Shown: positions 1 through 6,429, counted from the first letter of the stretch. The stretch: DNA of 11,009 nucleotides from an uncultured Collinsella sp. (GCA_900552995.1 USBX01000019.1:1-11009), one strand, 5' to 3'. Notes: generated by a model from the sequence alone, not told the origin. Made by a program: numbers and translations.

Positions 1-46
1 AGATTAGCGAGTGTCTCGTGGGCTCGGAGATGTGTATAAGAGACAG
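1..46. other. Nextera i7-side library adapter (artefact)
   Basis: Bases 13-46 match the Nextera transposase Read 2 adapter, ending in the Tn5 mosaic-end sequence at 28-46. Bases 5-12 (TAGCGAGT) are in the index position and match, from memory, the primer-strand form of index N716. Bases 1-4 (AGAT) match the end of the P7 primer. This is library DNA, so nothing in it is biological and the contig edge at 47 is not a chromosomal boundary. Confidence 0.97.
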
Positions 47-524
47 GCTGCTGACCGCCCGAAAGCTCGCAGGGCACCTTGTTCTCGTTACCCGTAAGCC
101 CCATCTGTGCAATAAGCTCGTGTGCGCGGGCCTCCGCCTGCTCGCGCGGGCGCTTAAGCACGCGGATCGGTGCATCGGTGATGTTTTTCATCACGGTATA
201 GTGCGGGAACAGATTGTAGTTCTGAAACACCAGACCAAACCGCGAGCGCGCCTGTTTAGGTACATCGCCCTTTGCGTACACCGCGCCCGAACCCGCATCT
301 GTCGCGACGGCAAGGTCGCCAAACGAGAGCGAGCCACCATCGAGCGTCTCGAGCAGCGTGGCACAGCGCAGCAGCGTGGACTTACCGCCGCCCGAAGGCC
401 CGATAATCGCCACGACCTCGCCGCGCTTTACCTCGAGTGAGATATCCTTGAGCACCTCATTGCCGCCAAACGCCTTACGCGCGTTCGTTATCATCATTAC
501 CGTTCCGAACACGGGAACCTCCAT
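47..524 (-). CDS. Polar amino-acid ABC transporter ATP-binding protein (3' part missing)
   Basis: Energises an amino-acid importer by ATP hydrolysis on the cytoplasmic face of the membrane. I translated the minus strand from an ATG at 524, which gives 159 residues before the adapter interrupts it. Visible are the Walker A motif GPSGGGKST (42-50), the Q-loop FQNYNLFPH (Q101) and the ABC signature LSGGQQ (154-159). Walker B, D-loop and H-loop lie beyond the cut. About ten extra residues sit before the Q-loop compared with GlnQ-type proteins. The start is unsure: the ATG at 524 has no clear ribosome site, a GTG at 512 has GGAGG five bases upstream, and an ATG pair at 497/494 would best fit the family's usual length. 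It is the third gene after the binding protein and permease, so it is very likely their ATPase. The truncation is technical. The substrate cannot be read from the sequence. Confidence 0.93.
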
Positions 525-541
525 GTGTTTGAGAAGTCAGC

Positions 542-644
542 GAGCGTGTGGCTGACGAGACAATGTGCTTCGAAAGAGGAGCACCGCGTACTTCTGTACG
601 CAAGCGACGGTTTGAGGAGCAGATTGGCCGTCAGGCACGCGCGC
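542..644. repeat. Long imperfect hairpin with conserved core, copy 1
   Basis: The arms 542-571 and 616-644 pair as an imperfect stem of about 30 bp, with a few mismatches, a bulged A at 558 and G-T wobbles. The apical part, 572-615, holds a 6-bp hairpin (GCGTAC, loop TTCT, GTACGC). That part matches copy 2 at 1416-1460 in 39 of 40 positions outside the small loop, in the same orientation. The arms of the two copies are not alike. It fills most of the permease-ATPase spacer. Confidence 0.8.
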
Positions 645-657
645 AGCGTCGAGCAGT

Positions 658-679
658 CCGCCGTTCGCTAGAACGGCGG
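658..679. repeat. GC-rich 9-bp hairpin after the permease gene
   Basis: CCGCCGTTC at 658-666 pairs perfectly with GAACGGCGG at 671-679 around a four-base loop. It starts seven bases after the permease stop codon in the direction of transcription. No run of T follows on the minus strand, so it is not a standard Rho-independent terminator. An mRNA 3'-end stabiliser or processing site is possible. Confidence 0.6.
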
Positions 680-685
680 AACGAT

Positions 686-1378
686 CTAGTCATGGTAATA
701 GTCCAGCTTCTTTTCGGCGGCGCCCAGCAGCATCTCGACCACAAAGTTAAAGACCCAGTAAATCAGCGCCGCGATCGCAAACGGCACCATGCTCACCTGC
801 GAGGCGACCAGCGCCTTGGCGGTCGAGAACATCTCACCCACGCCAATGGCAAACGCCAGCGACGTGTCCTTGACCAGCGTGATGATCTCGTTGCCCATCG
901 CAGGCAGAATACGCTTGGCGACCTGCGGCATCACGATATACAGAAACGTCTGCAGACGCGAGTAGCCCAGCACCTCGGCGGCCTCATATTGACCACGCGG
1001 AATGGACTGCAGGCCCGAGCGATAGATCTCGGCAAAGTAACCGGCGTAGTTGATGATGAACGCTACGACGCACGCCGTCCACTTGGAATCGGGCGTGAGC
1101 GAAATGCCAAACACGTAGTACGGGGCAAAGTAGATGGCAAACATCTGCAGCATGAGCGGCGTGCCGCGCATGACCGAGATATAGATGCGCGCAATCCAGC
1201 GAAGCGGCGCGATTTTGCTCATGCGCATAAACGCCACGGGGATTCCCAGCGGAATCGATCCGAGCAACGTCAGCACAAACAGCTGCAAACTGACCAAGAA
1301 TCCCTGGCCAAGCATCTGCATCATGACCTGAATAGACAACCCAAGCTCTCTTTCACAGTAACGGAACAGCGAACCCAA
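686..1378 (-). CDS. Amino-acid ABC transporter permease (His/Glu/Gln/Arg type)
   Basis: Membrane channel subunit of the importer, 230 residues, normal for the family. Hydrophobic segments lie at about 26-50, 65-93, 100-120, 168-190 and 197-220. RGTPL (71-75) is typical of the polar amino-acid permease family. The EAA loop that contacts the ATPase is at 132-152 (EAAEVLGYSRLQ onward, with its glycine at 137). The longest frame starts with TTG at 1378, which has no convincing ribosome site and lies seven bases from the stem of the hairpin at 1385-1491. A second TTG at 1339, six bases after GAGAG, or the ATG pair at residues 19-20 are alternatives. It lies between the binding protein and ATPase genes of the same operon, with a hairpin element in each spacer. 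Such permeases form a homodimer or heterodimer. Only one permease gene is visible here. Confidence 0.93.
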   Translation of the reverse strand: MGSLFRYCERELGLSIQVMMQMLGQGFLVSLQLFVLTLLGSIPLGIPVAFMRMSKIAPLRWIARIYISVMRGTPLMLQMFAIYFAPYYVFGISLTPDSKWTACVVAFIINYAGYFAEIYRSGLQSIPRGQYEAAEVLGYSRLQTFLYIVMPQVAKRILPAMGNEIITLVKDTSLAFAIGVGEMFSTAKALVASQVSMVPFAIAALIYWVFNFVVEMLLGAAEKKLDYYHD

Positions 1379-1384
1379 TGCTAA

Positions 1385-1491
1385 AGCGGGTTTTCCAGGT
1401 GCCCGAGTTTGCCGTGAAAGAGGAGCGCCGCGTACTAAATGTACGCAAGCGACGGTTTGAACGGCAAAATCGGGTGCCTGGGAAAGCCGCT
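1385..1491. repeat. Long imperfect hairpin with conserved core, copy 2
   Basis: The arms 1385-1415 and 1461-1491 pair over about 30 bp: 8 bp next to the loop (1408-1415 with 1461-1468), then 12 bp with two G-T wobbles (1395-1406 with 1470-1481), then an outer part with one mismatch. The core 1416-1460 carries GCGTAC, loop TAAAT, GTACGC, and repeats copy 1 at 572-615. The stem overlaps the stop codon of the binding-protein gene (1490-1492) and ends seven bases before the permease's annotated TTG. Confidence 0.85.
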
Positions 1492-2350
1492 ATTTGAGCA
1501 CCCAGTTGTCGAAGGAAAGACCATAGCTTGAATACTTATCGCACAGGTCCTTGACCGTATCGTCCTCGTAGAGCGCCTTGAGTGACTCGGCTACAGCATC
1601 GGCCGACTTGGTGTCGCCCTTCTTAAAGCCGACGGCGTAGTGCTCGCTGGACAGCGGCTTGTCGAGCTGCGTATAGGCATCGGGCTTGGCGGCCAGCTGA
1701 TACTGAGCGATCGAGAGGTCACAGGCAACGGCATCGACCGCACCACTCTCGAGCTGCATAAACGCCGTGTTGTACTCACCGATGGTATCGAGCGTGGCAA
1801 ACGTCGCGGCCAGATCCTTCTGGTCGCCCTCGAGCACATCCTGCGCAGCGGAATCAGTCTGGGTAATCACGGTCTTGCCGGCAAGATCCTCCCAGCTCTT
1901 GATACCCGCGTCCTTCTTGACCACGAGCACCTGCTCATTGAGCATGTACGGCTCGGAGAACGTGTAGTCGTCCTCGCGACCCTCCATGGTAAAGCCGTTC
2001 CAGATGCAGTTGATGGCACCCGAGTTGAGCAGCGTGTCCTTGGCGTCCCAGTCGATAGCCTCATACTCAACGTCCCAGCCCTGCTTGTCGGCAACGGCCT
2101 TAGCAAGGTCGAGGTCAAAACCGGTGTACTCGCCATCGTCGCCTACAAAGCCATACGGAGGATAGGACTTGTCAAAGCCCACGACGAGCTTCTTGGACTC
2201 GGCGGCGCCCTTCACGTCCTTTGCCGCGGTAGATCCGGCAGCAGAGCCCTTATCGGCACCGCCGCCGCAGCCGACAAGACCAAGGCCAAGCACCGTTGCG
2301 AGCGAGCCGGCTAGACCAACAAACTGACGACGAGACATATCGGCATTCAT
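1490..2350 (-). CDS. Amino-acid ABC transporter substrate-binding lipoprotein, Tat-type signal
   Basis: Extracytoplasmic receptor of the importer, 286 residues, SBP family 3 (bac_3). The N-terminus has a twin-arginine motif SRRQFV (6-11), a hydrophobic stretch and a lipobox LVGC with the lipidated cysteine at 28. A Gly/Ala/Ser/Lys linker follows to about residue 53. The ligand domain starts near LVVGFDKSYPPYGF (55-68) and contains GFDLDLAKAVA (77-87). R125 in GREDDYTFSEPY is in the place of the arginine that binds the amino-acid carboxylate in this family, and D211 in CDLSIAQY is in the place of the usual aspartate. Which amino acid it binds is not clear. The ATG at 2350 is preceded by AAGGGGGG at good spacing. 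It is the first gene of the operon, behind the promoter at 2408-2436. Confidence 0.95.
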   Translation of the reverse strand: MNADMSRRQFVGLAGSLATVLGLGLVGCGGGADKGSAAGSTAAKDVKGAAESKKLVVGFDKSYPPYGFVGDDGEYTGFDLDLAKAVADKQGWDVEYEAIDWDAKDTLLNSGAINCIWNGFTMEGREDDYTFSEPYMLNEQVLVVKKDAGIKSWEDLAGKTVITQTDSAAQDVLEGDQKDLAATFATLDTIGEYNTAFMQLESGAVDAVACDLSIAQYQLAAKPDAYTQLDKPLSSEHYAVGFKKGDTKSADAVAESLKALYEDDTVKDLCDKYSSYGLSFDNWVLK

Positions 2351-2369
2351 GGTATTCCCCCCTTGGTGG

Positions 2370-2423
2370 CACTTTAGTTAGGTAAAGTGAGTCATGTAAC
2401 GTTCAGAATCATACACTTTAGTG
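2370..2423. promoter_or_regulatory. CACTTTA boxes: candidate operator for the importer operon
   Basis: CACTTTA at 2370-2376 and TAAAGTG at 2383-2389 form a 7-bp inverted repeat with a six-base gap in the leader of the binding-protein gene. A further CACTTTA starts at 2414 (CACTTTAGTG, 2414-2423), inside the -35/-10 spacer. Repeated half-sites over a promoter suggest binding of a dimeric repressor. I do not recognise the motif. Confidence 0.4.
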
Positions 2424-2436
2424 AGATGGAGTACAA
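2401..2436 (-). promoter_or_regulatory. Sigma-70-type promoter of the amino-acid importer operon
   Basis: On the minus strand, TTGTAC (2431-2436) and TATGAT (2408-2413) are separated by exactly 17 bases. The expected transcript start near 2401 leaves a leader of about 50 bases, too short for a T-box or a typical riboswitch. Confidence 0.7.
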
Positions 2437-2444
2437 GGGAGGGC

Positions 2445-2591
2445 TTGCCCGGCGTGGGCGGGAAGCGGCGCGTAATTAAGTTTCCTGCTCTACAGTCCTG
2501 CGCAAGACGGAAAGCACATTAAGTGCTTTCCTTTGCGTGCGGAACTCGCGATAAACTTAATTACGCGCCGCTCCCCGCCCACGCCGGGCAA
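2445..2591. repeat. 39-bp near-perfect inverted repeat between divergent promoters
   Basis: The arms 2445-2483 and 2553-2591 are complementary at 38 of 39 positions; the only mismatch is A2463 against C2573. The 69-base centre holds a second hairpin, GGAAAGCAC (2509-2517) with GTGCTTTCC (2523-2531), around ATTAA. It occupies much of the 350-base gap between the binding-protein gene and rlmD and ends nine bases from the importer -35 box. No coding sequence is evident in it. Its core is not the core shared by the repeats at 542 and 1385. Confidence 0.85.
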
Positions 2592-2655
2592 ACATCGTTG
2601 GACTTATCACTGACATGAAATGGGCGCTTGCATATCGTCCGCTAGCTTGGCACGG

Positions 2656-2661
2656 TACAAT
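2656..2661 (+). promoter_or_regulatory. Candidate -10 box of rlmD
   Basis: TACAAT stands 39 bases before the rlmD start codon. The -35 side is weak: TTGCAT at 2628-2633 would need a 22-base spacer. The -10 call rests mainly on its match and position. Confidence 0.4.
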
Positions 2662-2700
2662 GCTTTCAGATTTCAATTTGTAAATTAGTGGAGTTAATTC

Positions 2701-4149
2701 ATGGCAGAATCTCGTGCGGAGCGTAAGGCTCGTCGTGCTTTGATCGAGGCGGCTGAGGGGTCAGGGGAGAAAAAATCTTCTAGGAAATCCAAGGCGTCTC
2801 AGGATGCGAAGGGTAAGTCGACCAAGGGCAAAGCTAAGGCCAGACGTTCTGGCTCTCGTCGGGAAGAGAATAAGGCGCCTCAAAGCCGCTCCAAGCGCCC
2901 GCATATCGATTCGGTTCCGTCTGCGCGCAAGGCTGTGGATCCCAAGTCTCCCTGTTCGATCATGAAAGCTTGCGGTGGGTGTACGGCGCTCAATCGTCCT
3001 TATAAGAAGCAGTTGGCGGCCAAGCAGGCTGCTATGGAGGAGCTGTTTGCTGAGCTCTGCGAGCGCGAGGGCATTAGCGTCGACCCCATTCGCGGTATGG
3101 GAGTCACCCTGGGAGACCCGGGCAAATATCCTGCGCCGCGTGGTTTTCGTCATAAGGCTGCCACTCCGTTTGCTCCCGGCAAAGAGGGCGCTGTCCGCTG
3201 CGGCTTTTTTGAACGTGGGACACACAGAATCGTTGCTGTTCCTGAATGCCCTGTCGAGGCGCCGGGCGCTCGTCAGATTCTCAACGGCATCGCTCGCGAG
3301 GCCGAACGTCTGCATATTCCCGCCTTTAACGAAGACAAGCATCTGGGGCTGCTTCGCTATGCCGTCGTTCGCTGCGGCTGGCGTACCGACCAGGTCATGG
3401 TCACGCTCGTGACCGCTCAGCGCGACTTGCCGCATGCGCAGGAGTTCTTTGAAGCCGTCGCGGCGCTTGATCCGCATATCGTCACCGTCGCTCAGAACAT
3501 CAACGGTCGCCCCGGCAATGCCATCTTGGGTGAGGAGACTCGTATCGTCTATGGCGCCGAATGCATGCGCGACCAGCTGCTCGGCTGCGAGTTCGATATC
3601 TCCCCCACCGCGTTCTACCAGACCAATCCGCAGCAGACCGAGTTGCTCTATCAGCTCGCGATTGACGGCATGGACCTGCAGCAGGGTGACATTCTTATGG
3701 ACGCTTACTGTGGTAGCGGCACCATCGGTCTGTGCGCCGCGAAGGATGCCCAGGACAAGGGCATCGGCATTATGCTGCTCGGCGTGGAGCGCAACCCGGC
3801 GGGCATTGCCGACGCACGTCGCAATGCCGAGCTCAACGGCCTCACCCGCAGCGCTTGGTTTATGGCCGACGACGCCACCGATTACATCCTGGACGCCGCC
3901 GACAACAACGAGCGGGTCGATGTCCTTTCCATCGATCCGCCGCGCGCCGGCTCTACCCCCGAGTTCCTCGAAGCTGCCTGCGCGCTTAAGCCGCGCCGCA
4001 TCACCTATATCAGCTGCAACCCTGTGACCCAAGAGCGCGACCTGCACCAGCTCCTCGACGGAGGCTATCGCCTGCTCAAGATCACGCCCGTCGACATGTT
4101 CCCCCATACCGACCACACCGAAACCGTAGCGGTCCTCGAGCGCCGCTAA
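2701..4149 (+). CDS. rlmD: 23S rRNA (uracil-5-)-methyltransferase, RlmD/RumA family
   Basis: Transfers a methyl group from S-adenosylmethionine to C5 of a uridine in 23S rRNA. The protein has 482 residues against about 430 for E. coli RlmD. Residues 1-80 are a lysine/arginine/serine-rich, probably disordered extension; I see no TRAM domain there. A cysteine pattern C85-x5-C91-x2-C94 plus C183 (PECPVE) fits the family's 4Fe-4S cluster. Next come PTAFYQTNPQQTELLY, the SAM-binding loop DAYCGSGTIGL, IDPPRAGS, the catalytic cysteine C439 in YISCNP, and the C-terminal HTETVAVLERR with E474 as the likely base. The ATG has GTGGAG seven bases upstream. It is a single-gene unit, divergent from the importer and convergent with the phosphatase gene. 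Assignment to RlmD rather than RlmCD or RlmC cannot be settled from sequence alone. Confidence 0.93.
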   Translation: MAESRAERKARRALIEAAEGSGEKKSSRKSKASQDAKGKSTKGKAKARRSGSRREENKAPQSRSKRPHIDSVPSARKAVDPKSPCSIMKACGGCTALNRPYKKQLAAKQAAMEELFAELCEREGISVDPIRGMGVTLGDPGKYPAPRGFRHKAATPFAPGKEGAVRCGFFERGTHRIVAVPECPVEAPGARQILNGIAREAERLHIPAFNEDKHLGLLRYAVVRCGWRTDQVMVTLVTAQRDLPHAQEFFEAVAALDPHIVTVAQNINGRPGNAILGEETRIVYGAECMRDQLLGCEFDISPTAFYQTNPQQTELLYQLAIDGMDLQQGDILMDAYCGSGTIGLCAAKDAQDKGIGIMLLGVERNPAGIADARRNAELNGLTRSAWFMADDATDYILDAADNNERVDVLSIDPPRAGSTPEFLEAACALKPRRITYISCNPVTQERDLHQLLDGGYRLLKITPVDMFPHTDHTETVAVLERR

Positions 4150-4177
4150 TCCACCCCGGTAGATTTTCGAGACAAGA

Positions 4178-4207
4178 AAGGGGGCGGCCCGTCTGGACCG
4201 CCCCCTT
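4178..4207. terminator. Hairpin terminator between convergent genes
   Basis: The 10-bp stem AAGGGGGCGG (4178-4187) with CCGCCCCCTT (4198-4207) lies between the rlmD stop (4149) and the stop of the convergent phosphatase gene (4228). T-richness follows only weakly in either direction (TTGGTTT on plus, TTTCTT on minus), so it may serve both genes. Confidence 0.7.
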
Positions 4208-4227
4208 CGCTTGGTTTATGAACTCCG

Positions 4228-5049
4228 CTACATCCCCTTGCGCAGGTCACACACGCCGGCTGCCGCCATCTCGCGCAGCAGCGTCTCGCGGTCGCGCGTC
4301 ACGATCAGGTCCAGTGGGAAGTGAATCTCGTCGAGCATCTTGCGCGCCTGGTCGAGCTTGCCAATGGCCATACCAATGTGTGCGTCGGTCGAGACACCGA
4401 TCCCCACGCCCAGCTCGGCGCAGCGCTCGGCAATCTTGCGACACACGTTCCAATGCTCGGCATCCGTGCCATGCTCAAGACTATGGTTGTTGATCTCGAT
4501 GATCTTGTGCTTGGCCTTGGCTGCCAGCAGTACCTCATCGATATCGAACGGCACGCCCGAACGACCCGTATGCCCAAGCATGAACACCTTGGGATGCTCC
4601 AGGGCATTGATATACATCTCGGTCGCCTGGGCGAGCGTCGCGCCTTCAGCGAGCTGCGGATTATGCACACTCGCAACCAAATAATCCAAATTGCGCGTAA
4701 CCAAATCGAACAGCGAATGCTGACGGCTGTACGAATCGCCGGCGATATCGAGCATGACAGGAGTATCCTCGCCAAACAGGCTTCCGTCCAGCGAAACGAT
4801 ATCAGCCTCGGCACCACGCAGTACCAGCACGCCGCTCCAAATGCGCGGCCAGATATCCTGGTTAATAAAGAATTGGAAACTGCGCAGGTCATTGGGGCAA
4901 GGCGTAACCATCGAGCTTAAATGATCGGCGGAACCGAGCACCTGCAGGCCACGCTCTGCCGCCCAATATATGTTCTCCTCGATGGTTGAATACGCATGCG
5001 CAGAGAACATCGTATGAGTATGAATATCACAAGAAAGCAGGTAGGGCAT
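4228..5049 (-). CDS. PHP-domain metal-dependent phosphatase, YcdX-like
   Basis: Probable trinuclear-metal phosphoesterase of the PHP superfamily, 273 residues, close to E. coli YcdX (245). All nine expected metal ligands are visible: H10 and H12 (DIHTHT), H18, H43 (ADH), E81 (GAEAD), H129 (ASVHNP), H160 (LGHTGR), and D222 and H224 (STDAH). The frame is open further upstream, but the ATG at 5049 is the right start. It is preceded by AAGGAG at ideal spacing, and the family's first metal motif then falls near residue 10. The in-frame codons upstream overlap its own promoter. Transcription is toward rlmD. The aminotransferase gene lies 159 bases upstream on the same strand, but a separate promoter is likely. 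The natural substrate is unknown; related proteins hydrolyse small phosphate esters. Confidence 0.92.
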   Translation of the reverse strand: MPYLLSCDIHTHTMFSAHAYSTIEENIYWAAERGLQVLGSADHLSSMVTPCPNDLRSFQFFINQDIWPRIWSGVLVLRGAEADIVSLDGSLFGEDTPVMLDIAGDSYSRQHSLFDLVTRNLDYLVASVHNPQLAEGATLAQATEMYINALEHPKVFMLGHTGRSGVPFDIDEVLLAAKAKHKIIEINNHSLEHGTDAEHWNVCRKIAERCAELGVGIGVSTDAHIGMAIGKLDQARKMLDEIHFPLDLIVTRDRETLLREMAAAGVCDLRKGM

Positions 5050-5086
5050 CAGGTCTCCTTGTCCAGTATGGCCGTCGCGTATATTC

Positions 5087-5092
5087 ATTGTA
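5087..5092 (-). promoter_or_regulatory. Candidate -10 box of the PHP phosphatase gene
   Basis: Reads TACAAT on the minus strand, 37 bases before the ATG at 5049. The -35 position (TTACGA with a 17-base spacer) is a poor match. A small inverted repeat, GCAGT-N6-ACTGC (5106-5121), lies across the -35 area and could be an operator. Confidence 0.4.
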
Positions 5093-5149
5093 CGCATAGC
5101 TTTCGGCAGTCGTAAAACTGCTTCATCCCAATCACACAACGGCATAGAC

Positions 5150-5180
5150 AACGGGGTCTGGCTTAGCACCAAACCCCGTT
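5150..5180. repeat. Hairpin in the aminotransferase-phosphatase spacer
   Basis: AACGGGGT (5150-5157) pairs with ACCCCGTT (5173-5180). After one mismatch, TGG pairs with CCA (5159-5161 with 5169-5171). It lies 28 bases after the aminotransferase stop codon. No T-run follows on the minus strand, so termination, if any, would not be by the standard intrinsic mechanism. Confidence 0.5.
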
Positions 5181-5208
5181 TCACGTAAAACATTGTAAGC
5201 AGAGCGCT

Positions 5209-6399
5209 TTACTTTCGACGGTATTCGTCGGCCAGTTGCTTCCAAGCGGGTAGCGAGTTGACGATGGTCTCGTAGCTCACACAGTAGCCAAGGCGGAACC
5301 AGCCCGGCATGCCAAAGCTGTCCGAGGGCACCGCAAGCAGCTCATACTTCTTCGCGCGCTCGCAGAACGCATTCGCATCGGGCTCCAGCGCTTTCACCCA
5401 CAGGTAGAACGCGCCATCCGGCTCAACATAGGTGTAGCCGTACTCCGCCAGTGCATCGGTAAGCGCGGTGCGGTTGCGTGCATAGGCCTCAACGTCACTC
5501 GGCTCATCGATGCAGTCGATAATTACTCGCTGGAAGAGCGCCGGTGCACATACAAAACCCAGCGTACGGGCAGCACCCGCAACAGCCGGCATCAGACGGG
5601 CAGCCTGCGGATTGGTGTTGGGGACCAAAATCCAGCCCACGCGCTCACCAGGCAGCGACAGCGACTTAGAATACGAGTAGCACACCACGGTGTTCTCGTA
5701 GATCGAGGGCACCCAGGCCACCTCGGCACCGTACACGATCTCGCGGTACGGCTCATCAGAGATGAGCATAATCGGATTCTCGGGATCACGCTTGGCGTTG
5801 ACCTCGCACAAAACATCAGCCAGTCGCGTCAGGGTATCGCGCGTATACACGGCGCCGGTCGGGTTATTCGGCGAGTCGATGATGACAGCCGCCGTCTTGT
5901 CGGTAATCGCTTTGAGCACGTTATCCACGCTCAGCTGAAACGCATCTTCATCGGCAAGCGCCTCGACACACGCACAGCCGGCCTTCTCAATCCACACGCG
6001 ATACTCCGGAAAGTACGGGGCGATAACAATAACCTCGTCGCCCGGGTTCGTAACGGCGTTGAGCGTGCAGGTGAGCGAAGCCGCGGCACCCACCGTCATA
6101 AAGACGTCCTTACCCTCATAGTTCGTTCCAAAGCGGCGGTTGAGCGATTCGGCCACAGCGGCGCGACATTGCGGCAGGCCCGGAGCGGGCGTATAACCGT
6201 GCAGCTGGTCACTCGGCAGCTCCAAGGCCTTCTTAATGGACTCAGCCACAGCAGCGGGCGCCGGAACACTCGGGTTGCCCAGCGAAAAATCGAATACGTT
6301 TTCCGCACCGATCTGCACCTTGCGCTCAAGGCCATAGCTAAAAATCTCACGGATGATGGAGCTTTCCGCACCGCGAGCATACATAGTTTCGTTGATCAT
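5209..6399 (-). CDS. Class I/II pyridoxal-phosphate aminotransferase
   Basis: PLP-dependent transaminase of the aspartate aminotransferase fold, 396 residues from the chosen start. The Schiff-base lysine is K245 in YSYSKSLSLPGERVG. Other active-site residues are the asparagine of SPNNPTG (N179), D215 and Y218 in ISDEPY, and the substrate-carboxylate arginine R369 in WFRLGY. The phosphate-binding loop is around VGAAASL (residues 103-109). The start is the ATG at 6399, with AAAGGGGAACAG directly upstream. An in-frame ATG at 6441 would lie upstream of the likely transcript start and is rejected. The amino-acid substrate cannot be deduced. The nearby genes (phosphatase downstream, ftsH upstream) give no pathway clue. 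Confidence 0.93.
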   Translation of the reverse strand: MINETMYARGAESSIIREIFSYGLERKVQIGAENVFDFSLGNPSVPAPAAVAESIKKALELPSDQLHGYTPAPGLPQCRAAVAESLNRRFGTNYEGKDVFMTVGAAASLTCTLNAVTNPGDEVIVIAPYFPEYRVWIEKAGCACVEALADEDAFQLSVDNVLKAITDKTAAVIIDSPNNPTGAVYTRDTLTRLADVLCEVNAKRDPENPIMLISDEPYREIVYGAEVAWVPSIYENTVVCYSYSKSLSLPGERVGWILVPNTNPQAARLMPAVAGAARTLGFVCAPALFQRVIIDCIDEPSDVEAYARNRTALTDALAEYGYTYVEPDGAFYLWVKALEPDANAFCERAKKYELLAVPSDSFGMPGWFRLGYCVSYETIVNSLPAWKQLADEYRRK

Positions 6400-6423
6400 C
6401 TGTTCCCCTTTCGCATAGGCGGT

Positions 6424-6429
6424 ATTGTA
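6424..6429 (-). promoter_or_regulatory. Candidate -10 box of the aminotransferase gene
   Basis: TACAAT on the minus strand, 24 bases before the ATG at 6399. The -35 side shows no clear match. If used, transcription starts near 6417, which supports the ATG at 6399 over the one at 6441. Confidence 0.4.

Noticed and set aside
658..679. Terminator after the permease gene
   Set aside because: The stem is good but no T-run follows in the direction of transcription, and the ATPase gene of the same operon lies downstream.
548..1384. 278-codon plus-strand open frame across the permease and its spacer
   Set aside because: Antisense to a clear permease; the translation is full of R, H and Q with no domain, and it runs through the hairpin repeat.
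542..1491. CRISPR-like repeats
   Set aside because: Only two copies, about 840 bases apart and separated by a gene; they are hairpin elements and not a spaced array.
2351..2444. Riboswitch or T-box in front of the importer operon
   Set aside because: The promoter leaves a leader of only about 50 bases and no such structure is visible.
2761..4116. 451-codon open frame antisense to rlmD
   Set aside because: rlmD on the other strand has all family motifs; the antisense frame shows no recognisable domain and is the kind of long shadow expected in GC-rich DNA.
5050..5193. N-terminal extension of the PHP phosphatase to an ATG at 5193
   Set aside because: The ATG at 5049 has an ideal ribosome site and puts the first metal motif at the family's usual position; the extension covers the likely promoter.
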